Below, one piece after another: positions 10,701 through 18,117 of a stretch of DNA of 64,000 nt. The notes beneath the pieces were generated by a model that made no database searches, was not told where the DNA came from, and saw only the letters and a program-made list of their open reading frames with translations. Numbering within the stretch: position 1 is the first letter of the stretch; the number at the start of each line of letters is the position of its first letter. Source of the DNA: Caulochytrium protostelioides (lineage: Eukaryota; Chytridiomycota; Caulochytriomycetes; Caulochytriales; Caulochytriaceae). The stretch lies in contig ML014121.1 in the NCBI GenBank assembly GCA_003615045.1, positions 1 to 64,000 on the forward strand, written 5' to 3'. A program made the translations under genes and the position numbers.

Positions 10701-12396
10701 TATTCAGATCCGACTGGAGGGGATCGGGCTGAGCCTCATCAATCGCCACATGAAGGAGCTGCTGTACGCGAGCGCCAAGAATGTGACGTTCATCTACTCC
10801 GACTCGATCAAGAGCAAGTCTGTCAGCTTCTCGATCAAGTGGCTCCAGATCGACAACCAGCTCTACGGGTGCATGGAACCCATTTTTCTGTACCCGACCG
10901 TGATCCCCAAGGAAGGCGAGGAAGAGCCCGTGCTGCTGGCGACGGTTTCCAAGAACAAGGACGCCACGTATGGTGTCGACTACTACAATTGGTTCACCAT
11001 TCTACTGCAGGAGCTGTCCGTCGACCTCGACGAGGATTTCCTTCATGAACTGCTGGACATGTTCAAGTTTGAGACGCCCAATGCCAAGGAAGACCGTGAC
11101 AAGGTCATCAAGGTCCCGATGGCCGATTTCCGATTGCACATCTCGCCGCCTGAGAGCACCGACGACGAGGTTCACATGTACTTCGAGCAGTTCCTGCTCC
11201 AGCCGATCCAGTTCAACCTTGGGTTCAGCAAGACTCAGTCGGCGTCCAGCAACAGCCGGAGCTCCAAGCGCGCGCAAGAAAGCGAAGAAAGCCGCTCCTT
11301 CTTTGGCTTTGTCTTTGATGTGCTCACCATGACGATCGGCAACATCCACGACGCGCCGATTCGCCTCAACGCGCTCGACATCCAGCACCCGATCGTCACG
11401 CCCTCGCGTCTGCAGGATCTCATTGTCCAGTTCTACAGCCAAGAAATCATTGGCCAAATCCACAAAATCATCGGCTCAGCAGACTTCCTCGGCAACCCAG
11501 TCGGTCTCTTCAACAACGTGAGCTCCGGCGTCAGCGATCTGTTTTATGAGCCGCTGCAAGGGTTCGAGATAACGCGGCCGCAGGACTTTGGGATCGGGCT
11601 AGCGAAAGGCACGGCGAGTCTCTTCAAGAAAACCGTCTACGGCCTGACGGATACGTTCAGCAAGTTCACGGGCAGCGTGTCCAAGGGCCTGGCGGTCGTG
11701 ACGCTCGATGACGAGTACCAGCAGCGCCGCCGCATCACGCATATCCGCAACCGTCCCAGCCACGCTGTGTACGGCGTGACGAACGGCGCGCAGTCCTTTG
11801 CGCGCAGCGTCGCGTCGGGCATCACGGGCGTCGTGAGCAAGCCCTTCGAAGGTGCCGAGCGCGACGGCGTCGGCGGCTTCTTCAAGGGCCTCGGTAAGGG
11901 CCTCGTCGGCGTCGTGGCGAAGCCGGTCATCGGCGTTTTCGACCTCGCGACCAATGTCTCGGAGGGGATCCGCAACACAACGACGGTGTTTGATGCGGTC
12001 GTCGACCGTGTCCGCGACCCGCGCAACATCGGCAAGGATGGCATCCTCAAGCCGTACGATCCCGCGAAGGCCCTCGGCCTGAACTGGCTCAAGTCGCTCG
12101 AGAACGGACGGTACCTGGAAGACGAGTATATCGCGCATATCGAACTGCACTCCGAGGACCTCGTCGCGATGGTCACCGACTACCGCATTATGGTGATTCG
12201 GGTCAAAAAGCTCAAGGTCGACTGGGAAATCTTTTATGATGACATCCAGTCCATGCGGCCCGAGAACGGCGGGATCACCATCATCAAGCAGAGCCGTCAG
12301 CAAGCCAAAGCGCGCTTTATTCCATGCCCCGATATAAACTCCGCCAAGTGGCTCTTTGCCAAAATGGAGCTCGCTTACTCGCAGTTCCTCGAGTGA
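1729..12396 (+). CDS. VPS13: VPS13 bridge-type lipid transfer protein
   Basis: This uninterrupted 3555-residue frame encodes a VPS13 protein, which forms a hydrophobic groove moving phospholipids in bulk between membranes at contact sites (ER with mitochondria, endosomes, vacuole or prospore membrane). The first ~110 residues are a textbook chorein_N domain starting MFESVVTTVLNKFLG, which fixes the start; the context GCCGCCATG is favourable. A Ser/Thr/Ala-rich insert lies at about 280-330 and a poly-Ser run at about 1681-1700. The VAB (SHR-BD) adaptor-binding region begins near 2215 (ILRNKTGY) and continues past 2800. The ATG2_C-like helical region is near 3240-3420 (GSADFLGNPVGLFNN), followed by a C-terminal PH-like domain ending at 3555. 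The length is at the upper end for fungal VPS13 (yeast about 3140). Having no introns over 10.7 kb contrasts with the small spliced genes elsewhere in the window. Confidence 0.96.
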   Translation: MFESVVTTVLNKFLGSYVDNLQSQQLSLGIWKGDVVLHNLRLRREALDQFNLPIDVVEGYMGDLILKIPWNDLKGKPVQVDLRNLYLLTQPKAETDYDPAAEEERVQRVKQEKLQSTEVFAKETEKQVGQSGFMASLVTKIVENVQISIKNIHIRYEDQVSHDRPFSAGITIEEVSAVTTNEDWEETIVHDITKSINKLLRLKRAAIYLNTSQPFTSLAGFPPEQAILLFMALIPKDGQSPNHQYLLRPVTGTGRLRIERGKPSLEGFFAPDAGPKMAATQMLAGTSTSATSATTDPAAAASLSATSPVSPAHSATSTGAHHPTSGGHAKRSEAILQFDHFGFDADNEQLYCIMSLLSTFSNYLKGAKYRKYRPPRSVGPMIDPLAWFKYAGTCVLSDIRERNRRWTWAYMKERRDDRIAYVRDYEAYLLGNSTVEQREAICRLELKLSFQDIRFYRSLVMNRLRKAQVKLEVDQSGLVKEPLNPAVPQKQTWSEWWYGTATASQSAASHAPGTAASGDPDRKAVLSNEEIAHLYDAIDYDPTVPDKATEPVLPRQMIMTHLRVELKQGSFGFHQHLQAPDRPAARPAGADLATPHLASTDLATSPLATAGPRTPAAHAALVAQFRSVAPADLTAWARATLPPFARRELISVHYEGTAFELWQYPVSMAVELRMQGMRVLDGLTPDDACKTMVRAKPDKGYSPQDEPPPPPAAAADASLEIPEGAATPDASLQSLAAPSRGDVFESPALRRMHSITESIGPGDDITTTRAHAPDFLTVRYFLKPFNTQSDSSVEIVMLPLEVIYNPPSIQAILYALNAVSPRSKFTEMASKLPDMEIAKERLGDALAEHSNIDVNIQLDAPIIIFPSGLADTGLVTVLDAGHLDIRTSFLDPKLRAQYTRRTKTTKDTASNLAATTSPQSHADPDAVVDESRFFYDRFVIKLTDVQLLMGRTVEGCLRDGESDDITHVSHADATAPLSDDGETVIRHVVERVNLDLTIDVCVLKNADMPHLKVSGTLPRLHLNLSDQKYKTFIKVAQSLNLDFGPARTEAELRRRFSAIGWEVPVSMSSSVTAAHSNGKGSGGADPLSLGNRYDIDWDVLMERDAAPIVMDSDPSSSSEPDASATATARGDDDADSDSDDNDNFYDAPDALSGVLAAYRQENIHVAFTMGSVSAAICKSLESPLRASQANVLSPDGEAERVLAQATVEGLAILYSGRLADYTVNVTALDCCIQDRMAARHDAGADPRRPILSPAATSSSAAASGAGDNHERNHLLSTMRQSDESWLVVDYHSVQRTHPEFDGLDARLSVSLCPTKTVFSRSSVLSLHDFILATFTGSTSPPPPPGIASMSQPGDADVSLGSTTAADASMNTSKPPHDSMMASMLEEDDATRASTSSSMLINVKLAGLHMHMKQDQTQAAFVHTAESHVAITLFPSSLTVEGKIGNVKTIIGHNHTFIDTSGDDVVNFKFVSLDPSCASHEQRFGLDVGYDSGLTMRASSLHILYSEARILELLAYLTEFRRMHVLLDSARQAAASSAEVIQKHAGRFHFDVSVDTPVLTMPFTGVTPLASHYADATLVLYPGKLVARNVLQPLSDDPPCTVNVITARLEALNIQCTRNARALHIMDRVDVEMTMQRPDHPIRGAPLSQIHVNISDPKIRLTSPQYQFILLAVNSITKLISGSSSSSSSSSSSASSSASETSSMAPGAPKIAEGPNKALRVIGDAQQQQAADNTTVSMDVVVNVDQIELELLIPRPPGSTTSSKPATTPVSSTPTPASASAGRSHEQAAPSRKTPSTTSLARFSLKGLVTKAALMQSGTLECEVMIRTITFKDSRQGVTSHFRELMPPLDLNAHPQFVMHISQQNMRYLYHMTLDTPVINLVIDHVFSIVDFFTTPATAKPAPPPASQRGDRPRNAVAAPTSSYRIELINSEFWLLQDPSNKATEAIIFHAKQISLLFDDVATLSAKQCGLFFCQMSAREETVRFVQYFHITVTYDGRQVDLQHLTAVRMNVTSLLMRVSSGDIALLNDVFWKVYQAYTNRVVASQAAAETSTTVAQQPASKLSPPSNLQRDLELLDHTPKTHVLARETAQIITQGLRIVITDDTTQLHLPVLDLVMDKLEVEIADWSSKLRVNVSIHMFVNYFNIRNSHWEPLVEPWQAFINVARQPETGGTSVEFFSRRKLDINITHAWLETVLAIARRPPRVGRHLASRRGLHAPYILRNKTGYTMNLWTERPGNGLDTEIKELGANAEMPWHFDDWRKPHDFATIAGAGFPNRIALQIQGPGWESLKGISLDREGERLYSLRPALKGVTYKLVIEVRLHENVKVVTFRSAIVMINATELNVDVILVNTAGKQSTFMTVAPGESCPLPIKAVYVDGIRIRPHNYGYNWSLEEAGWRDLAQRPFTQLTCKSYDGTKAAFRFQVNTTINDPRTLGTSYHPSHPDHYNDGGHGDEYAPRRRVDPTSYPSIAIRLCAPLQMQNLLPYDVMFSLFDKDLSQEFPGSLQKGVTSSIHTIDPTHLLGLRITLPPETGFMRKSDVAIITKSEFQYRDEEITLTDPEGRVLTLRLKYTDRLDLDGHKVTIYCPYVLLNKTGLDLTFSEHSLITKARIAAGQGGAKKPAYPDVKAGGSILPIEVAPFMFSFSNSVGLRSRAQVCIGNSEWSRPLSFDAIGSSTTTQIQLGDRVEADLGVTVNEGSGPFYLTKVVTFAPRYIIKNETRDTIEIKPEGMPQETPVPRNATVPLVTFLATEGQKRMPVQIRMSRRHDWSTVFHMNELGRIYLKCPTTQGQAIDLVRAEVTLLNATIFVTFRMDNIRWPHRIENHTDVDIRIRQYQSTVAHTVPRQTTMPWAWDRPSAPKKALILMVNGYEREVDILEIGQLMPFRYPTGALTPDGHRAGAAMAIRVFVDGATLVLCLEPYVEATSAYRRERLGSHASTAPLRRGSTQAMMPMSTASAATASTASNASSTLPLESAEPESFEIKQKEDSILMGIQIRLEGIGLSLINRHMKELLYASAKNVTFIYSDSIKSKSVSFSIKWLQIDNQLYGCMEPIFLYPTVIPKEGEEEPVLLATVSKNKDATYGVDYYNWFTILLQELSVDLDEDFLHELLDMFKFETPNAKEDRDKVIKVPMADFRLHISPPESTDDEVHMYFEQFLLQPIQFNLGFSKTQSASSNSRSSKRAQESEESRSFFGFVFDVLTMTIGNIHDAPIRLNALDIQHPIVTPSRLQDLIVQFYSQEIIGQIHKIIGSADFLGNPVGLFNNVSSGVSDLFYEPLQGFEITRPQDFGIGLAKGTASLFKKTVYGLTDTFSKFTGSVSKGLAVVTLDDEYQQRRRITHIRNRPSHAVYGVTNGAQSFARSVASGITGVVSKPFEGAERDGVGGFFKGLGKGLVGVVAKPVIGVFDLATNVSEGIRNTTTVFDAVVDRVRDPRNIGKDGILKPYDPAKALGLNWLKSLENGRYLEDEYIAHIELHSEDLVAMVTDYRIMVIRVKKLKVDWEIFYDDIQSMRPENGGITIIKQSRQQAKARFIPCPDINSAKWLFAKMELAYSQFLE

Positions 12397-12804
12397 ATTT
12401 ATCCTTAACCCCCCACCCCACCCCTAAATCATATCTCTTGGCATCACGTTGTGCTGCTGCGCCACATTGTTTCTCAGCAGCTTCTTTTGGAGACCCCTTG
12501 AGGACCCCCTTCGGTTTTTCCGGTCAGGATGTGGGTCAGCATGTATCAGCCAGTGTGTGTGGGTGATGAGATGATCTCCCTATGGGGGTCGGACTTTGTC
12601 ATTAGAGCAGCCCAACCAGCTGAAGCGGATGGTCATGGGCTACGAATATCGGACATCAATGAACCTCCTGTTTTTTTTTCTCGTAGTCGATGTCGCGCGA
12701 AACAAGGTAGATGCCTTGACCCGACGACGAACGCTTCCGACGCGACGACTCCTGCCATGCAGCTGAGACGCGCGATCTCCGCTTGATCTGTCCTGATACT
12801 CGCG
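12397..12804. other. Intergenic region between VPS13 and APC4
   Basis: A 408-bp tandem spacer (VPS13 3' end, then the APC4 promoter). It is lower in GC than the flanking genes and contains a C-rich run just after the VPS13 stop and a T9 run near 12670. No gene or RNA was recognised. Confidence 0.5.
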
Positions 12805-15030
12805 ATGGTGTCGTCGACCCCGGTCTCCGTGTTTGCGTGCCGCGATGCGGTGCTCGAGCTCGTCGATGCATCCGACACGACGTTCCTCCCGGACCGTGTC
12901 GTCGATGCCACGTGGTCGCCGGCCCGCCAAGTGCTGGCGTGCGTTTTCGCCTCCGGCAGCGGCGCCTTCTACCGCGACACGGGCGAGCTCATCGGCGACA
13001 TGGCCGCGCAGACCACGCCCGTGGTGGAGACGGCGGCGCCGGGAGCATCGCCCGGCTTGCCCCTCTTGGCGCCGCGGCCCCTGCGCACCCACTTCCAGTG
13101 CGGCGCATGGGACCCTGCGACGCAGCAGTATGCCGCCGTCACACGGGACGGCCGCGTCGTTCTCACCGACGCGCTCCACGAGCCGCCATTCTATACCGTG
13201 CCGCCGCCGCCGCCGCCGACGCTCCTTCCCCCGTCGCCGGACGACCGCGTCGATGGGGTCCAGTGGTTGCCCTTCCACCGTGATGCCGCCGCGCACGCTA
13301 CACCCGATGGGGACGCATGGCTAGTCGTGCGGTGGCAGAGCGGCGCCATCGACGTGTATGCGAACGCCATGTTCTTCCTCATGCGGCGCCACGTGCCCGC
13401 CCCCCCGGCGGGCTGCATCCTCGAGCGCGCCAACGGGGCACTGCTGGTGTTGGCGCGTGATGGCGCGCTGTACCGCGTGGCGCTGCCCGCGGCCGTCTCG
13501 ACGATGCCGTGCGCAGAGGTCGCGCAGCAGCTCGACCGTGTGGCCGAAGGCTTCCGGGTCATGCGCCATGCGCTCAGCGAGATCGACGGCGCGGTCATGC
13601 GGAGCCGGCCCCACGTGCGCGTCGTCCGCGGCCCCCCGCCCGACGACGAGGACGCGTGCCTGATGCACGATTGGCTCGATCTCTACATGACGGGCTTTGC
13701 GTCGCCCGCGCTGAGTGCGCACCTGCAGGACGCCCTGCAGCCCGCGACTTTGACGCGGCACGCGCGAGCGATTCAGGATCTGTTTGTCCAGCTCGGCGCG
13801 ACCGTGGCGCTCGGGTATGAAGCCGGCGTCGACCTCGCCTTGGCCGGCAGCGCGACGCTGGCGAGTCTGCTCGCGACCGTCCGCGCATCCGATGGGTCGA
13901 TCCGGATGCACGCGGAAGCCGCCGCGCTGGCGCAGGTGATGCAGCGTCTCCGGTCAGACACATCCGCCTTGATCGAGACGCTGCAGGAAGACGGCGCTGC
14001 ATGGTCGCTTTTCCTCGGCTGGATCGATGCGCTGCTCAACAACCGCCATGACGCGGAGGCCGCGCTGGACAAGCCGCGCCCGGTGCGGTTGCAGGATGTC
14101 GAGGTCCATCCGTTTCTCGAGTACACTCGTTCTAGCGTCGATGCGGTCTGGGGTCGCTTGTTTCCGGAGCACAGCGCCCTCGGGCTCGCAATGACGACCG
14201 AGATCCAGAGGCTCTGCGAGACGACGAGGGAGGCGCTCGCGTGCCTAAGCCGTTTGTATGCCGGACTCGCACCGGCCGGCGATGACGAGAGCGGGGGCTC
14301 TTCGTCGATCTGCCTCGCGCCGGCGCCCGCATGGCAACGCGAGCACGGCTCGTCGTCGGCCATGCGCGCCGTGGCCTGGGCACGTCCTCATCCGTCGGGG
14401 ACGCCCTGCCCGCTGCTGGTTGAGGTGCTGCCGCCCCCGGCTTCACGGGATAGCACGGGCGATGATGCGGCGCCGCCATGGCATCTTGTTGTCTACGCGT
14501 CGCCGCAGCCAGGGGAAAGGGACACTCTCATTAAAACTCTGCATGGCGGTGTGCCAGCAAGCGTCCAACCACGTGGACGACGAGTCCGCCTGCTGCTGAA
14601 CATTGAAGGCCACGACACGTACGGCATCGCCCACGTCCGGTGGGTTGTCCCCATTGACCCTGGCGGCTTGGTCGTGGTCTGCGAAGCCTATCACCCATCT
14701 GCTCCCGAAGAGAACCTGCAAGTCATGGCGTATGGCCGGCTGCCAGCCATCGCGGACTTCGCGGACATTTCGTTGTCGGATGTGGATACACCGCCCGACG
14801 TCTGCGTGCTGCACTCGTGGCACACGAGTCAAGACCCGCAGGACGCCCCTACCCACGTGGTTGTCAAGACGACACCGGGACAGGAAATGGTGGCCATTGT
14901 GACGTCGCATACGCAGCTGCAGACGTTTGTGGTCGAAGCACGGAGCGACGAGGACCTTGATGATGAAGTGGATGAAGCGGAAGGTGACGCATATCCGCTA
15001 GATGAAGACGCAACGGCATCGCCGCCATGA
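12805..15030 (+). CDS. APC4: Probable anaphase-promoting complex subunit 4 (APC4)
   Basis: This is a 741-residue single-exon frame. The N-terminal third reads as WD40-type beta-propeller blades (for example VVDATWSPARQVLACVFASG near residue 32, and the same pattern at about 95-130). The middle (about 250-520) is helical and resembles the APC4 long domain: a MRHALSEIDGAV segment, a WLDLYMTGFASPALSAHL segment like the APC4 pattern in which a short helix precedes 'SPAL', and a FLGWIDALL / VHPFLEYTR region. APC4 is a scaffold of the APC/C ubiquitin ligase that drives cyclin and securin destruction in mitosis. The C-terminus is acidic (DEDLDDEVDEAEGD). The call rests on pattern resemblance, not on catalytic motifs, and another WD40/helical scaffold remains possible. 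It converges on the Hsp20 gene 174 bp away. Confidence 0.62.
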   Translation: MVSSTPVSVFACRDAVLELVDASDTTFLPDRVVDATWSPARQVLACVFASGSGAFYRDTGELIGDMAAQTTPVVETAAPGASPGLPLLAPRPLRTHFQCGAWDPATQQYAAVTRDGRVVLTDALHEPPFYTVPPPPPPTLLPPSPDDRVDGVQWLPFHRDAAAHATPDGDAWLVVRWQSGAIDVYANAMFFLMRRHVPAPPAGCILERANGALLVLARDGALYRVALPAAVSTMPCAEVAQQLDRVAEGFRVMRHALSEIDGAVMRSRPHVRVVRGPPPDDEDACLMHDWLDLYMTGFASPALSAHLQDALQPATLTRHARAIQDLFVQLGATVALGYEAGVDLALAGSATLASLLATVRASDGSIRMHAEAAALAQVMQRLRSDTSALIETLQEDGAAWSLFLGWIDALLNNRHDAEAALDKPRPVRLQDVEVHPFLEYTRSSVDAVWGRLFPEHSALGLAMTTEIQRLCETTREALACLSRLYAGLAPAGDDESGGSSSICLAPAPAWQREHGSSSAMRAVAWARPHPSGTPCPLLVEVLPPPASRDSTGDDAAPPWHLVVYASPQPGERDTLIKTLHGGVPASVQPRGRRVRLLLNIEGHDTYGIAHVRWVVPIDPGGLVVVCEAYHPSAPEENLQVMAYGRLPAIADFADISLSDVDTPPDVCVLHSWHTSQDPQDAPTHVVVKTTPGQEMVAIVTSHTQLQTFVVEARSDEDLDDEVDEAEGDAYPLDEDATASPP

Positions 15031-15204
15031 CCGCCATCTCCGCGATGCCTTCCCGAGCCGGGCTGCTGGCGCCCCGCCAAGCCGTCTCCTGCCCATGAAC
15101 CATGCCCATCTCGGGCCGGAATACTGCGTCTGCTGGTCTTGCTGGTTTTTCAATTAATTTATACATGGATACAAGGCGGCGCTTGATGAACGATGCATCG
15201 GCGC

Positions 15205-15831
15205 TCAGTCCGAGATCGTGAGACGGTGACTGGATTCTTGATCGGCCTTCTGGAGCCGGAGCTCGAGCACGCCGTCGCGCAGCGTCGCTTGGCTGGTAGC
15301 CGTGTTGATGCGCGCCGGCAGCTTGAACTGGCGTTTGAACTGACCAAAGAAGCGCTCATTGTACAGCGTCGTGGCGTGCGCGTCGCTCGACGAGGAGCCA
15401 GGCGTTAACGAAGCGAGCAGACCGCGCTTGCCCGGCTTCTCACTGCTTCCCGCGTCGTCGGGATGCCCGTCATATCCCGCTGCGCTGCCTGCCCCGCCGT
15501 CCAGACGATGGCGTGCCAAGTCGGCGGGGCCCGAGCGCTCCGCCGAAAAGGTGAGCCAGCCCTCGGGCTTCACATCCAGAGTCAGCGCTTGGCGCTGGAC
15601 GCCCGGGATGTCGGCGTGGACGATCAGGTGCGTGTCGGTTTCCTGAACCGTGAGCGCCGGGAACTTGAAGAGCCCCAGGTCGGTGCCGAGGCCGCCGAGC
15701 CGCTGCCGCGTCTGGTTGATGCCGAAGTTCAGCAGATCTTCCAAGCCACCGGGAACCTGCGACGCGGACCGCGAGCCAGGGGTGCCCGTGGACCACAGGT
15801 TGTCCACCGCGTCAATGACGGACTCAATCAT
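15205..15831 (-). CDS. Small heat-shock protein (Hsp20/alpha-crystallin) with an insert
   Basis: This is a 208-residue ATP-independent holdase chaperone that binds unfolding proteins. The alpha-crystallin domain spans about residues 58-196. The first half is TVQETDTHLIVHADIPGV and WLTFSAERS (61-100); the second is FGQFKRQFKLP and the closing signature DGVLELRLQKA (162-196). Between them sits an unusually long Gly/Ser/Asp-rich insert of about 55 residues (101-156) where most Hsp20 proteins have a short loop before the RRYGSFSR-like strand. The N-terminal arm has the amphipathic helices usual for oligomer formation. I saw no perfect triple heat-shock element in the 250 bp upstream. The gene stands alone on the minus strand, convergent with APC4. 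Confidence 0.92.
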   Translation of the reverse strand: MIESVIDAVDNLWSTGTPGSRSASQVPGGLEDLLNFGINQTRQRLGGLGTDLGLFKFPALTVQETDTHLIVHADIPGVQRQALTLDVKPEGWLTFSAERSGPADLARHRLDGGAGSAAGYDGHPDDAGSSEKPGKRGLLASLTPGSSSSDAHATTLYNERFFGQFKRQFKLPARINTATSQATLRDGVLELRLQKADQESSHRLTISD

Positions 15832-16198
15832 GACGATCGTTCACAGATGGGAGGGCAGATCACTTGGCAGAAAAAAAAGAGTCGGAAAGAGGATGCGAGT
15901 GCTGACAAGAGCGTAGAGAAGAGCTCACCTATTTCGATGCGGGATGCGGAAGTATGGTCAGCGCACATGTCAATGATGCGGTCATGGTTGATCGTTGCAT
16001 GCGGACTTTGCCGGATACCACGTTATGATCCATGGTACGATCCATGTGTGTCGTCACGTGTTATCTGTAGAAAACGTCGGCCTGGGTGATCGTCGATGCG
16101 TTGAAGGGTCGCCGGCAGGGCCGACAGGGTTCCGGCACTGCCCGCGTGCGGCGGCGTGCTGCCTTCCTTCTGGGGGCCCCTGCCGTCCGGGCCGGGGA

Positions 16199-16217
16199 GT
16201 TGGGCCTCGGGCCCAAC
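16199..16217. repeat. Short GC-rich hairpin
   Basis: GTTGGGCC and GGCCCAAC flank a 3-nt loop: a perfect 8-bp stem inside the Hsp20/mucin intergenic region. It has no assigned role. Confidence 0.6.
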
Positions 16218-17260
16218 AGGGGAAGGGAGGGGCTCACTCCGGAGGGTCTGCCGAATCGGATGGAAGCAGGCGAACCCCCTTGGACGACAGCCATCCATCC
16301 ACCGAAGCAGTCCAGTCTGCGCCACCGGCGACTCATGCGCCCACCCTAGCAACAGCGAAACCATCACAGTCAATCATGGACTGTCACATAACGCGTTCTG
16401 GGACTTCGTTTCGCCCATGCATGCTCTCCGATGGGACGCTCAGTATGCACATTTCACTTGAAGAGCATCGCGCTCAGATCACCAATGCTGGGGCACCCAC
16501 CACGTGGCCTCGAAGCTGGTCATTATACCAACGAAGGGTGCGACGACGCAGCGAAGGCATGCTGGGCCACGGTCTGGCGTGATTGCTGGCGAGGCGGTCT
16601 CGACAGATATTCGCGGTTGATCCCGCATCCATTCCATTGGCGTGTCCTGCGCACGGTTCGTTGGACCGGCGGAAGCCGCGGCGGCGGCGGGAGCGGCGGA
16701 CTCATATATGACTGTTCCGCAGCGGAGAATGAATTTGCGTCACACGGACCCTGACCGGCTCCCCCGCCGGCGACGGCCGACCCAAGCACCCCGCGCCGGT
16801 GGGCGGGGGCGGAGTGAACCCCCGCTCAGGCGGTTCCTGCCGTTGCGCGACGGCGGGTCTGCTTGGGTCGACCACGGCGACGGCGGCGGCAAAGACAATC
16901 ACGGCCACGGCGACGACCACGGCCCTGGCTAAGGCCCGCTAGACCCGTCGCACCGAGCCGTACACACTCGCGACATGCCGACTACAGCCGCCATCGTATC
17001 GTCCGTGTCGGCATCTCACACGGCGCGCGTCGTCTAAGCATCAGTGGTGCAACATCCCCGCGGTGCGCAAGCCAGGGAATCATCAACCCTAAAGAAAAAA
17101 AGAAAAAGAAAAATCAGGTAGTGGATGGCATACCGGGGCATACAGACAGGTGACTCGGACACTGGGCTTCTTTGTCCTTTCGATGCTTGGACATCCATCG
17201 CCCGCTGGGGTTCGAAGACATGTGGCGGCATGTCGGGCAACGAGCCGGTGCTGGGTCGCG

Positions 17261-17306
17261 GGCAGCCAGGCAGGCGCCTGCGCCTGCCTGGCCACCCGTG
17301 GCTGCC
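17261..17306. repeat. Two-tier inverted repeat (cruciform-capable)
   Basis: The outer arms are GGCAGCCA (17261-17268) and TGGCTGCC (17299-17306). The inner arms are CCAGGCAGGC (17266-17275) and GCCTGCCTGG (17282-17291) around a 6-nt loop. The inner 10-bp stem is perfect. Nothing coding overlaps it convincingly. Confidence 0.75.
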
Positions 17307-18117
17307 GAGGCCATACCGTGCTGCCCTGGGCTCGGTGGAGGCGGCGGTGGGGCAAGCGATGGGAGTCATGCGGGCGGTAGGTCTGAGGCGAAGCTCGGGT
17401 GCTGCGTCCGGATGCCGGTCACCTGTCTGACGGCTGTCCAACCCATGTGCGACCATGCGCCCAGTATGAAACCGCCAACAGCGGCGGCGTTGCTGACGCG
17501 ACGCTCCGACGCAAGCGAACAGGCTGTGCCACACATGTCGACGTTCATGTGAGCTGCGCCATCGGTGGCGGTTGGCCAGTGACGCCGTGCAGCAGTGGTC
17601 CCCGTTGATTCATCAGTACCCTCCGTGCTGTTCTGCGCCGCGCCAATCGACGCTGACTGACGCTAGCCCGTTTTGTTCCGCCGCGAGGCCTGGACTCCGT
17701 TCCCGAGAAGCAAAGTGGTCTGCAGGAACAACCAAGTCGCCGATCCTTTATACCTCATACCTCATAGTCTCTGGGCCGACGCCTGCTTCCATCCCGACGA
17801 CGACCGCCTTTCTATTCCGACTCGCTTTCCGCGCCACTTCCGGCTCATCCCGTTCTCCTGCGCATCGCCGCCCCATCCCCGTGCTGATCCCCCATACGAC
17901 GCCATACGACTCATACTCATACTCCGCAACCACCGTTACCGCTGCCCTGTCCCCCCACCTTCTCCGCCGGCACGATACAGAACCCCCGCCGGCCCACCCA
18001 GCACGATAACTGGCTTTGCCTGTGTGCGATACGACGTTCGCATCCCTACCTCGACGGCCGTGCTTTGTTGTCTCTGTCGCGCCCGTCGGCGTTTCAGCTT
18101 AAACTCCGACGCCGACC

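Larger units (their letters stand above)
15832..18117. other. 2.3-kb intergenic region (divergent promoters)
   Basis: The longest gene-free stretch in the window lies between the divergent Hsp20 and mucin-like genes. All open frames are short and mutually overlapping, with no recognisable protein. It contains two clear hairpins (16199-16217 and 17261-17306) and CTCATAC-type repeats near 17750. A promoter-like T/C-rich stretch precedes the 18118 start. No RNA gene was recognised. Confidence 0.5.

Noticed and set aside
15832-16100. Heat-shock elements upstream of the Hsp20 gene
   Set aside because: I found isolated GAA and TTC triplets but no three-unit nGAAn array with the right spacing.
17205-17225. 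GGGGTTCGAAGAC string resembling a tRNA T-loop
   Set aside because: No matching acceptor stem or D arm could be found in the surrounding sequence.
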